DNA of 33,796 nucleotides, from positions 1 to 33,796 of IMG/VR virus record IMGVR_UViG_3300021364_001294; one strand, written 5' to 3'. Each line of letters begins with the position of its first letter. Position 1 is the stretch's first letter. The notes under the pieces are model-generated. The model saw only the letters and a program-made list of their open reading frames with translations, did not search any database and was not told where the DNA came from. Source of the DNA: a virus. Of the stretch, positions 8,801 to 15,771 are shown piece by piece. The position numbers and the translations under genes were made by a program.

Positions 8801-9569
8801 ACTTATTCAAAGAGACAGCAATGGTGATTTTGCTGCTAGAATCGGTACTCTAAGTCAATTAAACATTGATACAATGGAAGCAGTTGACAGTGGAACCACT
8901 AGTGGAAGTGCTGGATTCTTAAGAGTACATACATATGGCGGCGCTGGTGGTAGTGGTAACGGTGGTATCTATCTAAACGACGGTTCGATTGCTACAGATA
9001 AGCGTAATGAATATTGGAATGATAATCATATATTCAAAACACAAAATGGTTTGAGTAATGCACCTATAACTGCTTCACAGGTTACAACACTAGCATTAAC
9101 TACTGGTGGCAATACGATTGGTGGAACGGTAACAGGCAGATGGACACTTACTGGAACATCACCTAGTGAATCAAGATTTGAAGCAACTTATGCTGCTGAC
9201 CTTGCTGAATATTACGAAGGTGATAAAGAATACGAAGTGGGGACTGTACTAGTATTTGGTGGAGACAAAGAAGTAACAACAACAAATACAAAAGCAGATA
9301 CAAGAGTAGCAGGAGTAGTATCCAACAGAGCAGCATATGTGATGTATGCGGCTTGTCCAGGATTAAAAAATCTTGTTGCACTTTCAGGAAGAGTTCCTTG
9401 TAAAGTTGTTGGCAAAATTAACAAAGGTGATATCCTTGTTACTTCAGGTATACACGGTGTTGCTGTAGCAACTACTGAACCTAAACCAGGTACAATTGTT
9501 GGTAAAGCAATTGAAGCATATGATTCGGATCATATAGGAACTATTGAAGTGGCGGTAGGGAGAAACTAA
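2874..9569 (+). CDS. Giant virion structural (tail fibre/baseplate-associated) protein, 2231 residues
   Basis: A very long beta-rich protein of the type found in T4-like cyanophages and pelagiphages. Residues 1-42 form an adapter-like module (IGNDGTGDSIRESF, then VNENFRELY) repeated at the start of four later genes. Residues about 610-870 contain a helical region with YNESLCKRDIGLILDAM and the Cys-rich CQGHGGFMM and CQESACF segments. Residues about 920-1510 hold several copies of a beta module with a HGL...TGxLPxG...YYV pattern. The last 120 or so residues (AEYYEGDKEYEVGTVLVFGG onward, ending VAVGRN) match the domain that precedes intramolecular chaperones in many marine phage fibres, but no S74 chaperone-protease follows. 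Its exact place in the virion is inferred from family and context. The stop overlaps the next ATG. Confidence 0.88.
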   Translation: MARRVVDIGAIGNDGTGDSIRESFRKVNENFRELYSSLGLGERLTFIGLDDTPASYLGQESAVLAVNPTTDALQFKQISPGVGINVDTTSNANEIIISTEFSEISGDTTPQLGGNLSATSGGNQYRIQDLATPITDDEAVNKGYADTKISRAGVNAVDPESGATNPLFGTMTGPLILARDPEPDDDEVYDGLIAATKRYVDSSAFGSSVNLYVATSGQDERVGVNKSIQGRALAYAYRTIEAALKRAEEILLESNDDIGPYKKLLTYDGGKKEVTLDEIQTSPDSGAGFAGSVTMSVDSITLNNVGANYQVGDIIELSGGTGSPAKYEVLSTVTNPGAVLSFRQISSGNYTTLPGTSAVVTTSDSNFGSGVTFDVTYKVNGVTITNGGSGFSLVSIRIEGGGETQGAFGTATVTGGEIVAIEIVTEGSGFTSIPTITADLPRFLLKTEGYRTDFTGDVLTDTPVAFRGRDIREGLFLKGEESGALAQILAHEGALDSNGNEIFDVDIKEGSFKIGEAISYGDITNQTQVSIFIETGIYEENYPLKIPQNCAIIGDEFRRVLIKPRQGTSSSPWAFQKFRRDTEIDGLTTANKLFGYHYLSDTSQPVYPKIDNAGGYKQSAELITLNRAFIQNEVIGWINNQIALGAAPFAGFSYNESLCKRDIGLILDAMVFDLKYGEYNRTISAGLKYYQSESGRLAITTQLSQTVAAIQRIEFLLSYIISNVEITDLYSSGLFTQIIDLAYVKESGTEDVLGELFDALEDVIDGSGSVNYPEENDKLDVFLCNDANIIRAVTCQGHGGFMMTLDPTGQILAKSPYCQESACFSKSINAQTFSGGMFVDGFSGNLQFEHLSSATNTRIGVGGLDRFPQLPASFIVDDTVYRVNYVRDYIYNKNGSTATFVLDETTPFTRSPGYQNITSISVGDPAVITLNNHGLQANTSIKFATTGTLPAGLLPNVEYYVMADGLTTNTFRVSETFLGTIPVATTGAGTGTASYIRLYEVLMPGNRSMLSNDFTQVNDMGYGLLATNGGLTEAVSMFTYYCYTSYYSLNGAQIRSVGGSSAHGVYALVAEGSDPLEVPTPVTVYYDLAQRVDCYAPTPSFENQANGLFVYVTNYDYTPLNNSELEVDHGNLIFRYPVTSVATQDLPPGVARLNLTSDTTGNFDGLFDQIVDGTKMSLRSNSQVILTGDIVDVATRPSTGLRLGESDDVYRVLQFEDFVDSRGTFEVEFTATDPSKVSLLVTITDIDSNELFTTSQSHTLKTGDFFKAKTSDNGLTAGTVYYVEDVPNYNQFTLAATPGGAKLTSFTNGTGLSIKGYIPHKQLRNYILSFESTGDLPDNIQEATFYYVLETGLTNIDFEIGESPTSPSIANTTTGTGTITAIVEGLGKTTLRENYNYIDLTIYKPGEYVTGTTTCTMTIAAPAVVTAVGHGLNVGDVIRFESTGNLPTGVNDQQHYFVNTTPTADTFTISSGYPGLASTIQTETTFAGTGTITFGKVTGRIGDTQFAVVPVAPQERARVPGSRMIFKGEEYVIDTYESEDDLTKPFARVTLDRPLEDAVIDYEATYTARSSVPIRTSGANGNLTIRISLTRVTSHDLLEIGTGSYADTNYPNEIYGPAVNALNDANETEERDVGRVFYVTTDQFGNFRVGPYFSVDQGTGQVTFSAAIALSNLDGLGFKRGVPIAEFSTDSGFTDNAVDTVPTENATRIYLERRLGMTHTGAPVPDANLIPPLSGGFMALDGQLAMKGTMDLDQNKIVGLADPTNPQDALNLRSLTFENLQNFTFNDLSANQLFVFTCVDRDAINATVVGDISLNIDSTANTIDAQIEPDTILNADVNSAAGIEQSKLDLQLATTSALAPTGTPEDLQAASGVASFNDAEFTISNGWVTLKNNGVPKSALAQVAAKSVIANNTLASATPTDVTFVDVIDQGGGIKKSQYSATGFLRRTNAGSNANDVDYTTIEASAAYTGASDNNKLIQRDSNGDFAARIGTLSQLNIDTMEAVDSGTTSGSAGFLRVHTYGGAGGSGNGGIYLNDGSIATDKRNEYWNDNHIFKTQNGLSNAPITASQVTTLALTTGGNTIGGTVTGRWTLTGTSPSESRFEATYAADLAEYYEGDKEYEVGTVLVFGGDKEVTTTNTKADTRVAGVVSNRAAYVMYAACPGLKNLVALSGRVPCKVVGKINKGDILVTSGIHGVAVATTEPKPGTIVGKAIEAYDSDHIGTIEVAVGRN

Positions 9570-11449
9570 TGGCATACGATAATAATATTATTCCAGGTAA
9601 TCCACCACTTAATTGGGAAAAGATTAAAGTTGCTTTTGATAGAATAAACGAAAACTTTACTATCATCGGAGCAACACTAGGTTCGTCTGATAACAAAGAT
9701 ATTGCACACGTTGAATCAGGAACAGTAGATAGTAATCCAGTAAAAGTTGTAACAGTACAGGCACACGGACTAACCAACGGTCAACGTGCTACTATTACCG
9801 ATACAGGTATTTCGCAAATAGACGGAAATACCTATTATGTTAATGTTTTAGATAATAGAGAATTTACAATTTATTCAGATGCAGCATTAACAACACCTGT
9901 AGACGGAACTGCTTTTGATGCTTTTCCTTCAGGCGGTGGAGATGTTGTAGGACTTTTAGAATTTAATGCTATTGATTTCGAATCATTTAGAAGTAGTATT
10001 GTTCCTAATGCAACTAACGATATTAACCTTGGTAGTTTCTCAAAAATGTTTAAGGAAGTTCACGTTGAAACTTCAAGTACAGCACCAGGTAGTGAAAATA
10101 ATGGACTTTGGTTAGGACTTGCTAAAGTACAAGGTGTTGGCACAGTTGTTGATTTACCGTTGGGTTCTACTGTAGACGGCGAATTAATTATTAACCCTAA
10201 TCAAACATTTTTCAAAAGTGTACAAGTTGATAACGGAGATCAAGTTGTCGCAGATGAATTTGTTGACGTATTAAATTTATTAAGTGGTACTGCTATTTCA
10301 ATGAGTGTTGATAGTGGTGCTGAAAGTATCACAATTACAAACACAGGTGTAACTCAATTAAGCGCAGGACTTGGAATTAGCGTTAGCAGTTCAACTGGTA
10401 ATATAAGTGTTACAAACACAGGTGTAAGAGAACTTACTAATTCAAGTACACTACCGGCAGGATTATCAACAGGAGTTGGTATTGCTGCTGATACTTCAAC
10501 AGGTACTGTTACACTAACAAACACAGGTGTAATTGAAGTAGATGCAGGGTTTGGTATTACAGTGTTTACAGATACAGCAACAGGTGTTGCAACTGTAACA
10601 AATAATGCTCCTGCTGTTCCTACATTCCAAACATTTTCAGTTCAAGGGCAACCAGGCGTAAGTCCAGATAATACAGCAGACACTATTGAGTTTGTTCAAG
10701 GATACGGTATTATCCTTACAACAGATGCTGCTAATGATAAGATTACTTTCCAGGTAAATCAAAACATAGACATTAGTGGAAGTGTATTTGCAGATGACAG
10801 TTCATTGATGGTGGATGCCATTGACAACAGATTAATTGCAAACAGTGGTAGTATTACAAATCTTACAGCACCATTTATAACTACTCAATCAATTGTTAGC
10901 ACAGTTGATCTTGAACTTACTAGAGCAGGCTTTACAAATATAGTATTAACAGCGAGCTCTACAGAAATGCAGAATGTACCTGTAAATATTTTAGAATCTC
11001 TCAGTGTAGGAAAAGGTATTACAGGTGATTTAAAAGGCAGTGTATTTGGTGACGATTCAACGATGCTTGTTAATGCAGTTGATTCAAGTATACCTGCTTC
11101 AGTAATTGATGGAACTCTTAACAACAATCTAGTCGGAAATGTAACTGGTAATTTAACAGGTTATCAAACAGGTGATATGACTGGTTCAGTATTTGGTGAT
11201 GATTCTACTAAACTAGTAGACGGTGCTGAAAGTAAAATTGTTGGACCAATCGAATCAGATAATATTAGAGGAACATTTATAGGTAGTGTATACGCAGATG
11301 ATTCTAGTTTAGTAATTGATACCGATGGTAGTTTAGCATATACTCCATCAACACCAGCAGATTGGAACGGAGATGCTCCAACTACAGTGGGCGAGGCGCT
11401 GGATAGGATAGCGGCTTGGATTAAAGCAAGTGATGGAACGGGAGCGTAG
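9569..11449 (+). CDS. Virion structural protein with repeated fibre motifs
   Basis: 626 residues. Residues 1-38 carry a divergent form of the shared N-terminal module (WEKIKVAFDRINENF). Residues about 48-130 contain one copy of the HGL...YYV beta module also present in the preceding giant protein. The middle (about 255-345) has three TNTGV turns encoded by exact 16-base repeats. The C-terminal part holds four copies of a GSVF(G/A)DDS(S/T) motif, roughly at residues 404, 490, 539 and 572. Composition is rich in Thr, Ser, Gly, Asn and Asp and almost free of Cys, typical of a trimeric fibre. It is translationally coupled to the preceding gene (TAATG). Confidence 0.85.
   Translation: MAYDNNIIPGNPPLNWEKIKVAFDRINENFTIIGATLGSSDNKDIAHVESGTVDSNPVKVVTVQAHGLTNGQRATITDTGISQIDGNTYYVNVLDNREFTIYSDAALTTPVDGTAFDAFPSGGGDVVGLLEFNAIDFESFRSSIVPNATNDINLGSFSKMFKEVHVETSSTAPGSENNGLWLGLAKVQGVGTVVDLPLGSTVDGELIINPNQTFFKSVQVDNGDQVVADEFVDVLNLLSGTAISMSVDSGAESITITNTGVTQLSAGLGISVSSSTGNISVTNTGVRELTNSSTLPAGLSTGVGIAADTSTGTVTLTNTGVIEVDAGFGITVFTDTATGVATVTNNAPAVPTFQTFSVQGQPGVSPDNTADTIEFVQGYGIILTTDAANDKITFQVNQNIDISGSVFADDSSLMVDAIDNRLIANSGSITNLTAPFITTQSIVSTVDLELTRAGFTNIVLTASSTEMQNVPVNILESLSVGKGITGDLKGSVFGDDSTMLVNAVDSSIPASVIDGTLNNNLVGNVTGNLTGYQTGDMTGSVFGDDSTKLVDGAESKIVGPIESDNIRGTFIGSVYADDSSLVIDTDGSLAYTPSTPADWNGDAPTTVGEALDRIAAWIKASDGTGA
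10337..10532 (+). repeat. Three exact 16-base direct repeats in a fibre gene
   Basis: ACAAACACAGGTGTAA occurs at 10337-10352, 10412-10427 and 10517-10532. The spacings are 75 and 105 bases, both multiples of three, so the repeats encode the same TNTGV turn. They probably arose by in-frame duplication of a structural unit. Confidence 0.85.
10778..11330 (+). repeat. Four protein-level repeats GSVF(G/A)DDS(S/T)
   Basis: Codons beginning near 10778, 11036, 11183 and 11282 encode GSVFADDSS, GSVFGDDST, GSVFGDDST and GSVYADDSS. The DNA has diverged but the peptides are near identical, pointing to selection on a repeated fold, probably a fibre shaft or metal-binding turn. Confidence 0.8.
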
Positions 11450-11453
11450 GTAG

Positions 11454-11813
11454 ATGGCTAAACTAACAGTAAACATTGGAACTAGCGCAAACGACAGAAC
11501 AGGTGATAACCTACGCACTGCTTTTGATAAAATTAATCAAAACTTTGATGAGCTATACACAACTCTCGGTCTTGATGATAACAGTTTAAACTTAGGCGCA
11601 TTTGAATTTACGGGTAGTGTAATGACTACTACTGACTCTAGTGCAATTACTATTGATCAATCGGTAAATATTACAAGTGATTTAAAAGTCGACGGTGATA
11701 TTACAATTAGCAACCAAGGCGATAGCAGTCAGCCTATAGACGGAACGGATCCTGTAGGCTGGATCGAAATAACAATAGATGGGCAATTAAGTTATATGCC
11801 TTACTACAGATAG
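11454..11813 (+). CDS. Short virion structural protein with shared N-terminal module
   Basis: 119 residues. Residues 1-42 are a clear copy of the shared module (NIGTSANDRTGD, then LRTAFDKINQNFDELY). The remaining 77 residues are beta-rich and end in GWIEITIDGQLSYMPYYR. A protein that is little more than the module plus a small cap would fit a connector or short spike subunit. It is spaced 4 bases after the preceding gene. Its function is inferred only from context and the shared module. Confidence 0.8.
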   Translation: MAKLTVNIGTSANDRTGDNLRTAFDKINQNFDELYTTLGLDDNSLNLGAFEFTGSVMTTTDSSAITIDQSVNITSDLKVDGDITISNQGDSSQPIDGTDPVGWIEITIDGQLSYMPYYR

Positions 11814-11822
11814 GAAAGCAAA

Positions 11823-12401
11823 ATGGCAGATTTACAAACAATTAATGTAGGAAACTTGGTAAACGATGGTCTTGGTGATGATCTAAGAACAGCGTTTCAG
11901 AAAGTCAATGCTAACTTTGCTGAACTAAATGCTGAACTTACATTAACTGCTATAAACACAGGCGACACAGGTGTTGGCATATTTAAAGAAAAAGTTGGTA
12001 GTGAATTTAGATTTAAAAAATTAGTTGCTGGTACTAAAGTTATACTAGACGAAAACGTAGATAGTATTACTGTTAATAATAGTGCACCAGATGCTTTTGT
12101 GAGAATAGATACTGACGGTGGTTCAATATACGCTGATAGTTTTCAACAAATTACAGCACAAGGTATTGCAGCACCTGGAAGTGAAACAGGTATTAAAGAC
12201 ATAGAAGTTACTGCAAATGGTAGTAGTTTAAATTTTAAAACAATAGTTCCTGTAACAGAATATCTAACTACATATGATTTTGGTTATATTAATGGATCAT
12301 ATGACAATGCTATACAACTTGCTATGCAGGCAGGTAATATAGATTTCGGAACACTAACTTACGATTCTGATTTAAATTTGGACTGTGGCGGTCTAACGTA
12401 G
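11823..12401 (+). CDS. Virion structural protein with shared N-terminal module
   Basis: 192 residues. Residues 1-40 (NVGNLVNDGLGDDLRTAF, then VNANFAELN) repeat the module of the neighbouring fibre genes. The remainder is predicted beta-rich, with an unremarkable Ser/Thr/Asn composition, and ends in a TYDFGYINGSYDNAIQ segment similar in style to cyanophage structural proteins. GGAAAG upstream is a reasonable ribosome binding site. The next gene starts 10 bases after the stop. The role within the tail is not known. Confidence 0.8.
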   Translation: MADLQTINVGNLVNDGLGDDLRTAFQKVNANFAELNAELTLTAINTGDTGVGIFKEKVGSEFRFKKLVAGTKVILDENVDSITVNNSAPDAFVRIDTDGGSIYADSFQQITAQGIAAPGSETGIKDIEVTANGSSLNFKTIVPVTEYLTTYDFGYINGSYDNAIQLAMQAGNIDFGTLTYDSDLNLDCGGLT

Positions 12402-12411
12402 GAGGTAGCCA

Positions 12412-14904
12412 ATGGCAGTAACTTGGACAACGCCAGCAGGAGACCTTGGAATACTTGAAGAAAGAATTACTCAAAACATTCCACTCACTGCTACCAGCGA
12501 CACGAGCACAGTTACATATTCTATAATTGCAGGAAGTCTTCCTAGAGGATTATTTTTAGAATCTTCTACAGGAACAATTAAAGGTACACCAGGTGAAGTT
12601 CGTAAATTTACAGAATCACGTTTTGTTGTAAGAGCCACAGATGACGAAGATGAAAAAGATAGAACTTTCAAACTTAGTGTAGATGGTTCTGATTTACCAG
12701 AATGGATTACAAAAGAAGGTTTCCTAAAAGTTGGTCCAGGCGAAGCATATTTTGTACTTGATGATGCAAGAGTTGATTTTCAACTTCAGGTTACTGATCC
12801 TGATATAGTTGCAGGTGATGAACTAGAATTTTATCTATTGCCTAATGCAGGAATTTTACCTCCAGGACTTACAATGTCTAAGACAGGTATTATCAGCGGC
12901 TTCACAAAAAGTGTTCCTGCACTTGATTATAATACTACTCCAACTGGCGCATACGATGCACAGAGTTTTGATACAGTCCCTCTTGATATTGCCAAAAGCA
13001 GTTCTACAGGTTTTGATACTTATTTTTATGATACTAATACCTATGACTACAGTGAACAAGGTAGAACACCTAAAAAATTAAGTAGAATATATACATTTAG
13101 TGTAGCAGTTACTGATGGTGTTAATGTTGTTAGTAGATACTTTAAAATTTATGTTGTTACAGAAGAATTTTTACAGGCAGACAATACACTTGTACAAGTA
13201 GATACTAATCTATTTCAAGCAGATGCGAGTAGAGATAGAGAACCTCTATGGATTACAGATTCAAATCTAGGCAAATTTAGAGCAAACAACTATGTTACAA
13301 TTTTCCTTGATGTATATGATCCACCTTCATTGTCAGGTAGTATTACATACTTTTTATTAGATACCAATCCAGATGGCTCTCCTAGTGTAATTCCAGAAGG
13401 TATGACACTAGATGCTACTACAGGAGAAATTGCAGGTACTGTTCCTTACCAAGCAGCCGTAACAAAAAATTATAAGTTTACAATGCAGGCAGTTAACTTT
13501 CCGGTTACACTTGCCGATGCAAACTATACACTTGTAGGTGATTGGAGTTCAACTCGAATTTATCAGGTTAATGAAGCAGTAAGGTATCTTGGTTTCATTT
13601 ATATCTGTAAAAAAATACACAGAAACGTTTTACCAGATCAAGATCCTACTACCTGGGAACTAGGCGTTAGTACTTCAGAAAAAACTTTTAATTTAGATTT
13701 AATAGGTGAGATTGAAAGTGCAATTGAATGGATTACACCAAGTGATAGAGGTACAATTAAACCTAATCAACCTAGTAAACTATATGTAGAAGCAAAGAGT
13801 TTACTTTACGGTGGTAGAATATTATACAGTTTAGAATCTGGTGAACTTCCACCTGGATTAGTATTTTTACCTAATGGAAATATCCAAGGCAAAGTTAAAC
13901 AATTTGCAGATGATAATGGTAACGGACTTACTAGATATTTTGATTTAGACGGTAGCGAAAAAACTTTTGATACTGTCTTCGATGCTAGTACAACCAGTTT
14001 CGATAAAGTATATAAATTTACAATAAAAGCACAAGACGGTGCAAACTTTGCAGAATCGTTGAGAGAGTTCACAATCAAAGTTGTGGCTGAATCACAATCT
14101 ACATTTGCTAACTTATATGTTAGGGCATTGCAAACAAAACAAAAACGTTTGGATTGGTTTAATTTTATTACTAATAGCACAATCTTTACACCAGAAGATA
14201 TCTATCGCTACGGTGATGATAATTTTGGAATACAAACTGAACTTAGAAGTTTAGTATTTGCTGGTATAGAAAGTGTTGAAGCGGTAAAATATGTGCAGGC
14301 ATTAAGCAGAAATCATTATAGAAAAAGATTTAATTTTGGTAATCTTAAAACTGCAAAAGCAAAAGATCCTGATACACAGGAAACTATTTACGAAGTAATA
14401 TATGTTGAACTTATAGATACTTTTGAAAAAAATGGTAAAAGCATAAGTGACACAATAGAGTTACAAGATAATATCAACAGTAAAGTTTTGGTAAGTTACG
14501 CAGGAATTAGAATAGACAGTGATATACCACTGGCTAGTGACAGTGATGTGCAAAGAGTATTTCCTAATAGTGTAAAAAATATGAGAAGTAGAATTAGAGA
14601 AATAGGTGATAGAGATAGAGAGTTTTTACCTTTATGGATGCGCTCTATTCAAGATGATGCACAACAAGAATCAGGATTTGTAAAAGCATTAGTATTGTGT
14701 TATGCTAAACCAGATAGATCTGCTGATATTGTAAGTAAAATAAACAATAGTGGTTTTGATTTTAAAACCATAGATTTTACAGCAGATAGATATATTATTG
14801 ACATTATAAGCGGAAATATACAAGATCAATACCTAAAATTTCCGCAAGAAAACATAACTAATCATAGAAACAGCACTAGTACAAGTCAAGATCTAAGCAT
14901 ATGA
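12412..14904 (+). CDS. Tail protein with repeated putative Ig-like domains and a carbohydrate-binding-like insert
   Basis: 830 residues. At least four He_PIG-like Ig folds are visible from the pattern LPxGLxLxxxTGxIxGT: near residues 1-95, 110-250, 285-370 and 440-560. Between the third and fourth, residues about 376-424 (WSSTRIYQVNEAVRYLG, then YICKK and TTWELG) resemble a CBM5/12-type carbohydrate-binding module. The last 270 residues have no Ig pattern and are mixed helix and strand. Ig-like and carbohydrate-binding domains on phage tails usually give weak binding to host surface sugars. Unlike its neighbours, this protein lacks the shared N-terminal module. AGGAGG lies directly upstream of the ATG. 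Confidence 0.82.
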   Translation: MAVTWTTPAGDLGILEERITQNIPLTATSDTSTVTYSIIAGSLPRGLFLESSTGTIKGTPGEVRKFTESRFVVRATDDEDEKDRTFKLSVDGSDLPEWITKEGFLKVGPGEAYFVLDDARVDFQLQVTDPDIVAGDELEFYLLPNAGILPPGLTMSKTGIISGFTKSVPALDYNTTPTGAYDAQSFDTVPLDIAKSSSTGFDTYFYDTNTYDYSEQGRTPKKLSRIYTFSVAVTDGVNVVSRYFKIYVVTEEFLQADNTLVQVDTNLFQADASRDREPLWITDSNLGKFRANNYVTIFLDVYDPPSLSGSITYFLLDTNPDGSPSVIPEGMTLDATTGEIAGTVPYQAAVTKNYKFTMQAVNFPVTLADANYTLVGDWSSTRIYQVNEAVRYLGFIYICKKIHRNVLPDQDPTTWELGVSTSEKTFNLDLIGEIESAIEWITPSDRGTIKPNQPSKLYVEAKSLLYGGRILYSLESGELPPGLVFLPNGNIQGKVKQFADDNGNGLTRYFDLDGSEKTFDTVFDASTTSFDKVYKFTIKAQDGANFAESLREFTIKVVAESQSTFANLYVRALQTKQKRLDWFNFITNSTIFTPEDIYRYGDDNFGIQTELRSLVFAGIESVEAVKYVQALSRNHYRKRFNFGNLKTAKAKDPDTQETIYEVIYVELIDTFEKNGKSISDTIELQDNINSKVLVSYAGIRIDSDIPLASDSDVQRVFPNSVKNMRSRIREIGDRDREFLPLWMRSIQDDAQQESGFVKALVLCYAKPDRSADIVSKINNSGFDFKTIDFTADRYIIDIISGNIQDQYLKFPQENITNHRNSTSTSQDLSI

Positions 14905-14923
14905 TAAATACTACTAATAAATA
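14903..14923 (+). promoter_or_regulatory. Tandem late promoter boxes GATAAATA and AATAAATA
   Basis: GATAAATA at 14903-14910 and AATAAATA at 14916-14923 lie 13 bases apart (start to start), just before the GTG of the next structural gene. The first overlaps the end of the Ig-domain gene. Confidence 0.55.
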
Positions 14924-14939
14924 AAGTTGGAGAAATAAC

Positions 14940-15527
14940 GTGGCTAGCACTATTAATTATTTAAGTATCAATGAAAACTTCCCTGTAGCAGGGCAGGATA
15001 ATGATACACAAGTATTCAGAGACAATTTTGACACCATTAAAAACAGTTTAAGAAGTGCCAAAGATGAAGTAACTGATTTACAAGACAACACAGCAAAATT
15101 AAATTTAGATAATGATTTTGAATTGAATAAGATTCAAAGAGCATTATTACAAAACAATCGCACACAAAAGTTTGATGGTGGTACAATTTCTGCTAGTCCT
15201 ACCACTATTGATTATGAAAACGGATCATATCAAATTTTTAGAGTTTCTGCAAACATCAATGTAGACTTCTTAAATTTTCCAGGAGATCCTGTTTTTACTA
15301 ACGAATCAACTCCAATTGGAATGGGTAAGGTTACATTAGAACTTTACAATTCAGGCAGTGAAAATCACACAATAAACTTTATCACATCAGGTGGTACTGT
15401 TATTAAGAAAGATGCAAGTTTTCCTGCGTTGGTAACACTAGAAAGCACAACTGATCCAATTTTTATTGAAGTTTGGAGACACAGTGCTGAAACAATTTAT
15501 ATGCGTTACCTAGGATTGTTTAGTTAA
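14940..15527 (+). CDS. Virion structural protein
   Basis: 195 residues starting at GTG 14940, with GGAG 7 bases upstream. Residues 1-45 (INENFPVAGQDNDTQVFRDNF) are a diverged version of the module found in the fibre genes, followed by a probable coiled coil to about residue 75 and then a beta-rich domain to the end (VWRHSAETIYMRYLGLFS). It has its own pair of late promoter boxes, so it is probably made late and in good amount. Homologous-looking proteins occur in many marine T4-like phages as structural proteins of unknown position. Confidence 0.78.
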   Translation: MASTINYLSINENFPVAGQDNDTQVFRDNFDTIKNSLRSAKDEVTDLQDNTAKLNLDNDFELNKIQRALLQNNRTQKFDGGTISASPTTIDYENGSYQIFRVSANINVDFLNFPGDPVFTNESTPIGMGKVTLELYNSGSENHTINFITSGGTVIKKDASFPALVTLESTTDPIFIEVWRHSAETIYMRYLGLFS

Positions 15528-15531
15528 TGTT

Positions 15532-15771
15532 ATGTTTCATCCTTTCCAAGAAGATCCAAAAGAACTTACCGAGACTGAACTAACTCAAAGAATTTCTGAA
15601 TTGAGTAGAAAATATACCCAAGCGGCTCGTTTAGGTAAGCCTGAGCTCTTGACACAAATCCAAACATTTGTTACAATATATAGAGATGAGATTCGCAGAC
15701 GTGCAATGCAACCTATTAAAGCAAATGACGATCAAGACAAGGATTTGGATCAATTGATAAATGTGGACTAA
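15532..15771 (+). CDS. Small conserved protein, unknown function
   Basis: 79 residues, highly charged and almost entirely helical by composition (LTETELTQRISELSRKY, then QIQTFVTIYRDEIRRRA), ending in an acidic Asp-rich tail. It follows the preceding gene by 4 bases and overlaps the next by 11. I do not recognise a family. The helical character and placement between structural and replication-type genes would fit a small scaffold or adaptor, but this is not shown. Confidence 0.65.
   Translation: MFHPFQEDPKELTETELTQRISELSRKYTQAARLGKPELLTQIQTFVTIYRDEIRRRAMQPIKANDDQDKDLDQLINVD

Noticed and set aside
9163-9381. A Leu-rich minus-strand frame that looks like a membrane protein
   Set aside because: The Leu runs come from the reverse complement of Lys, Asn and Thr codons in the fibre C-terminal domain; no ribosome binding site is present.
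10337-10532. CRISPR-like array from three 16-base repeats
   Set aside because: Repeats are short, unevenly spaced, in frame and encode a repeated protein turn.
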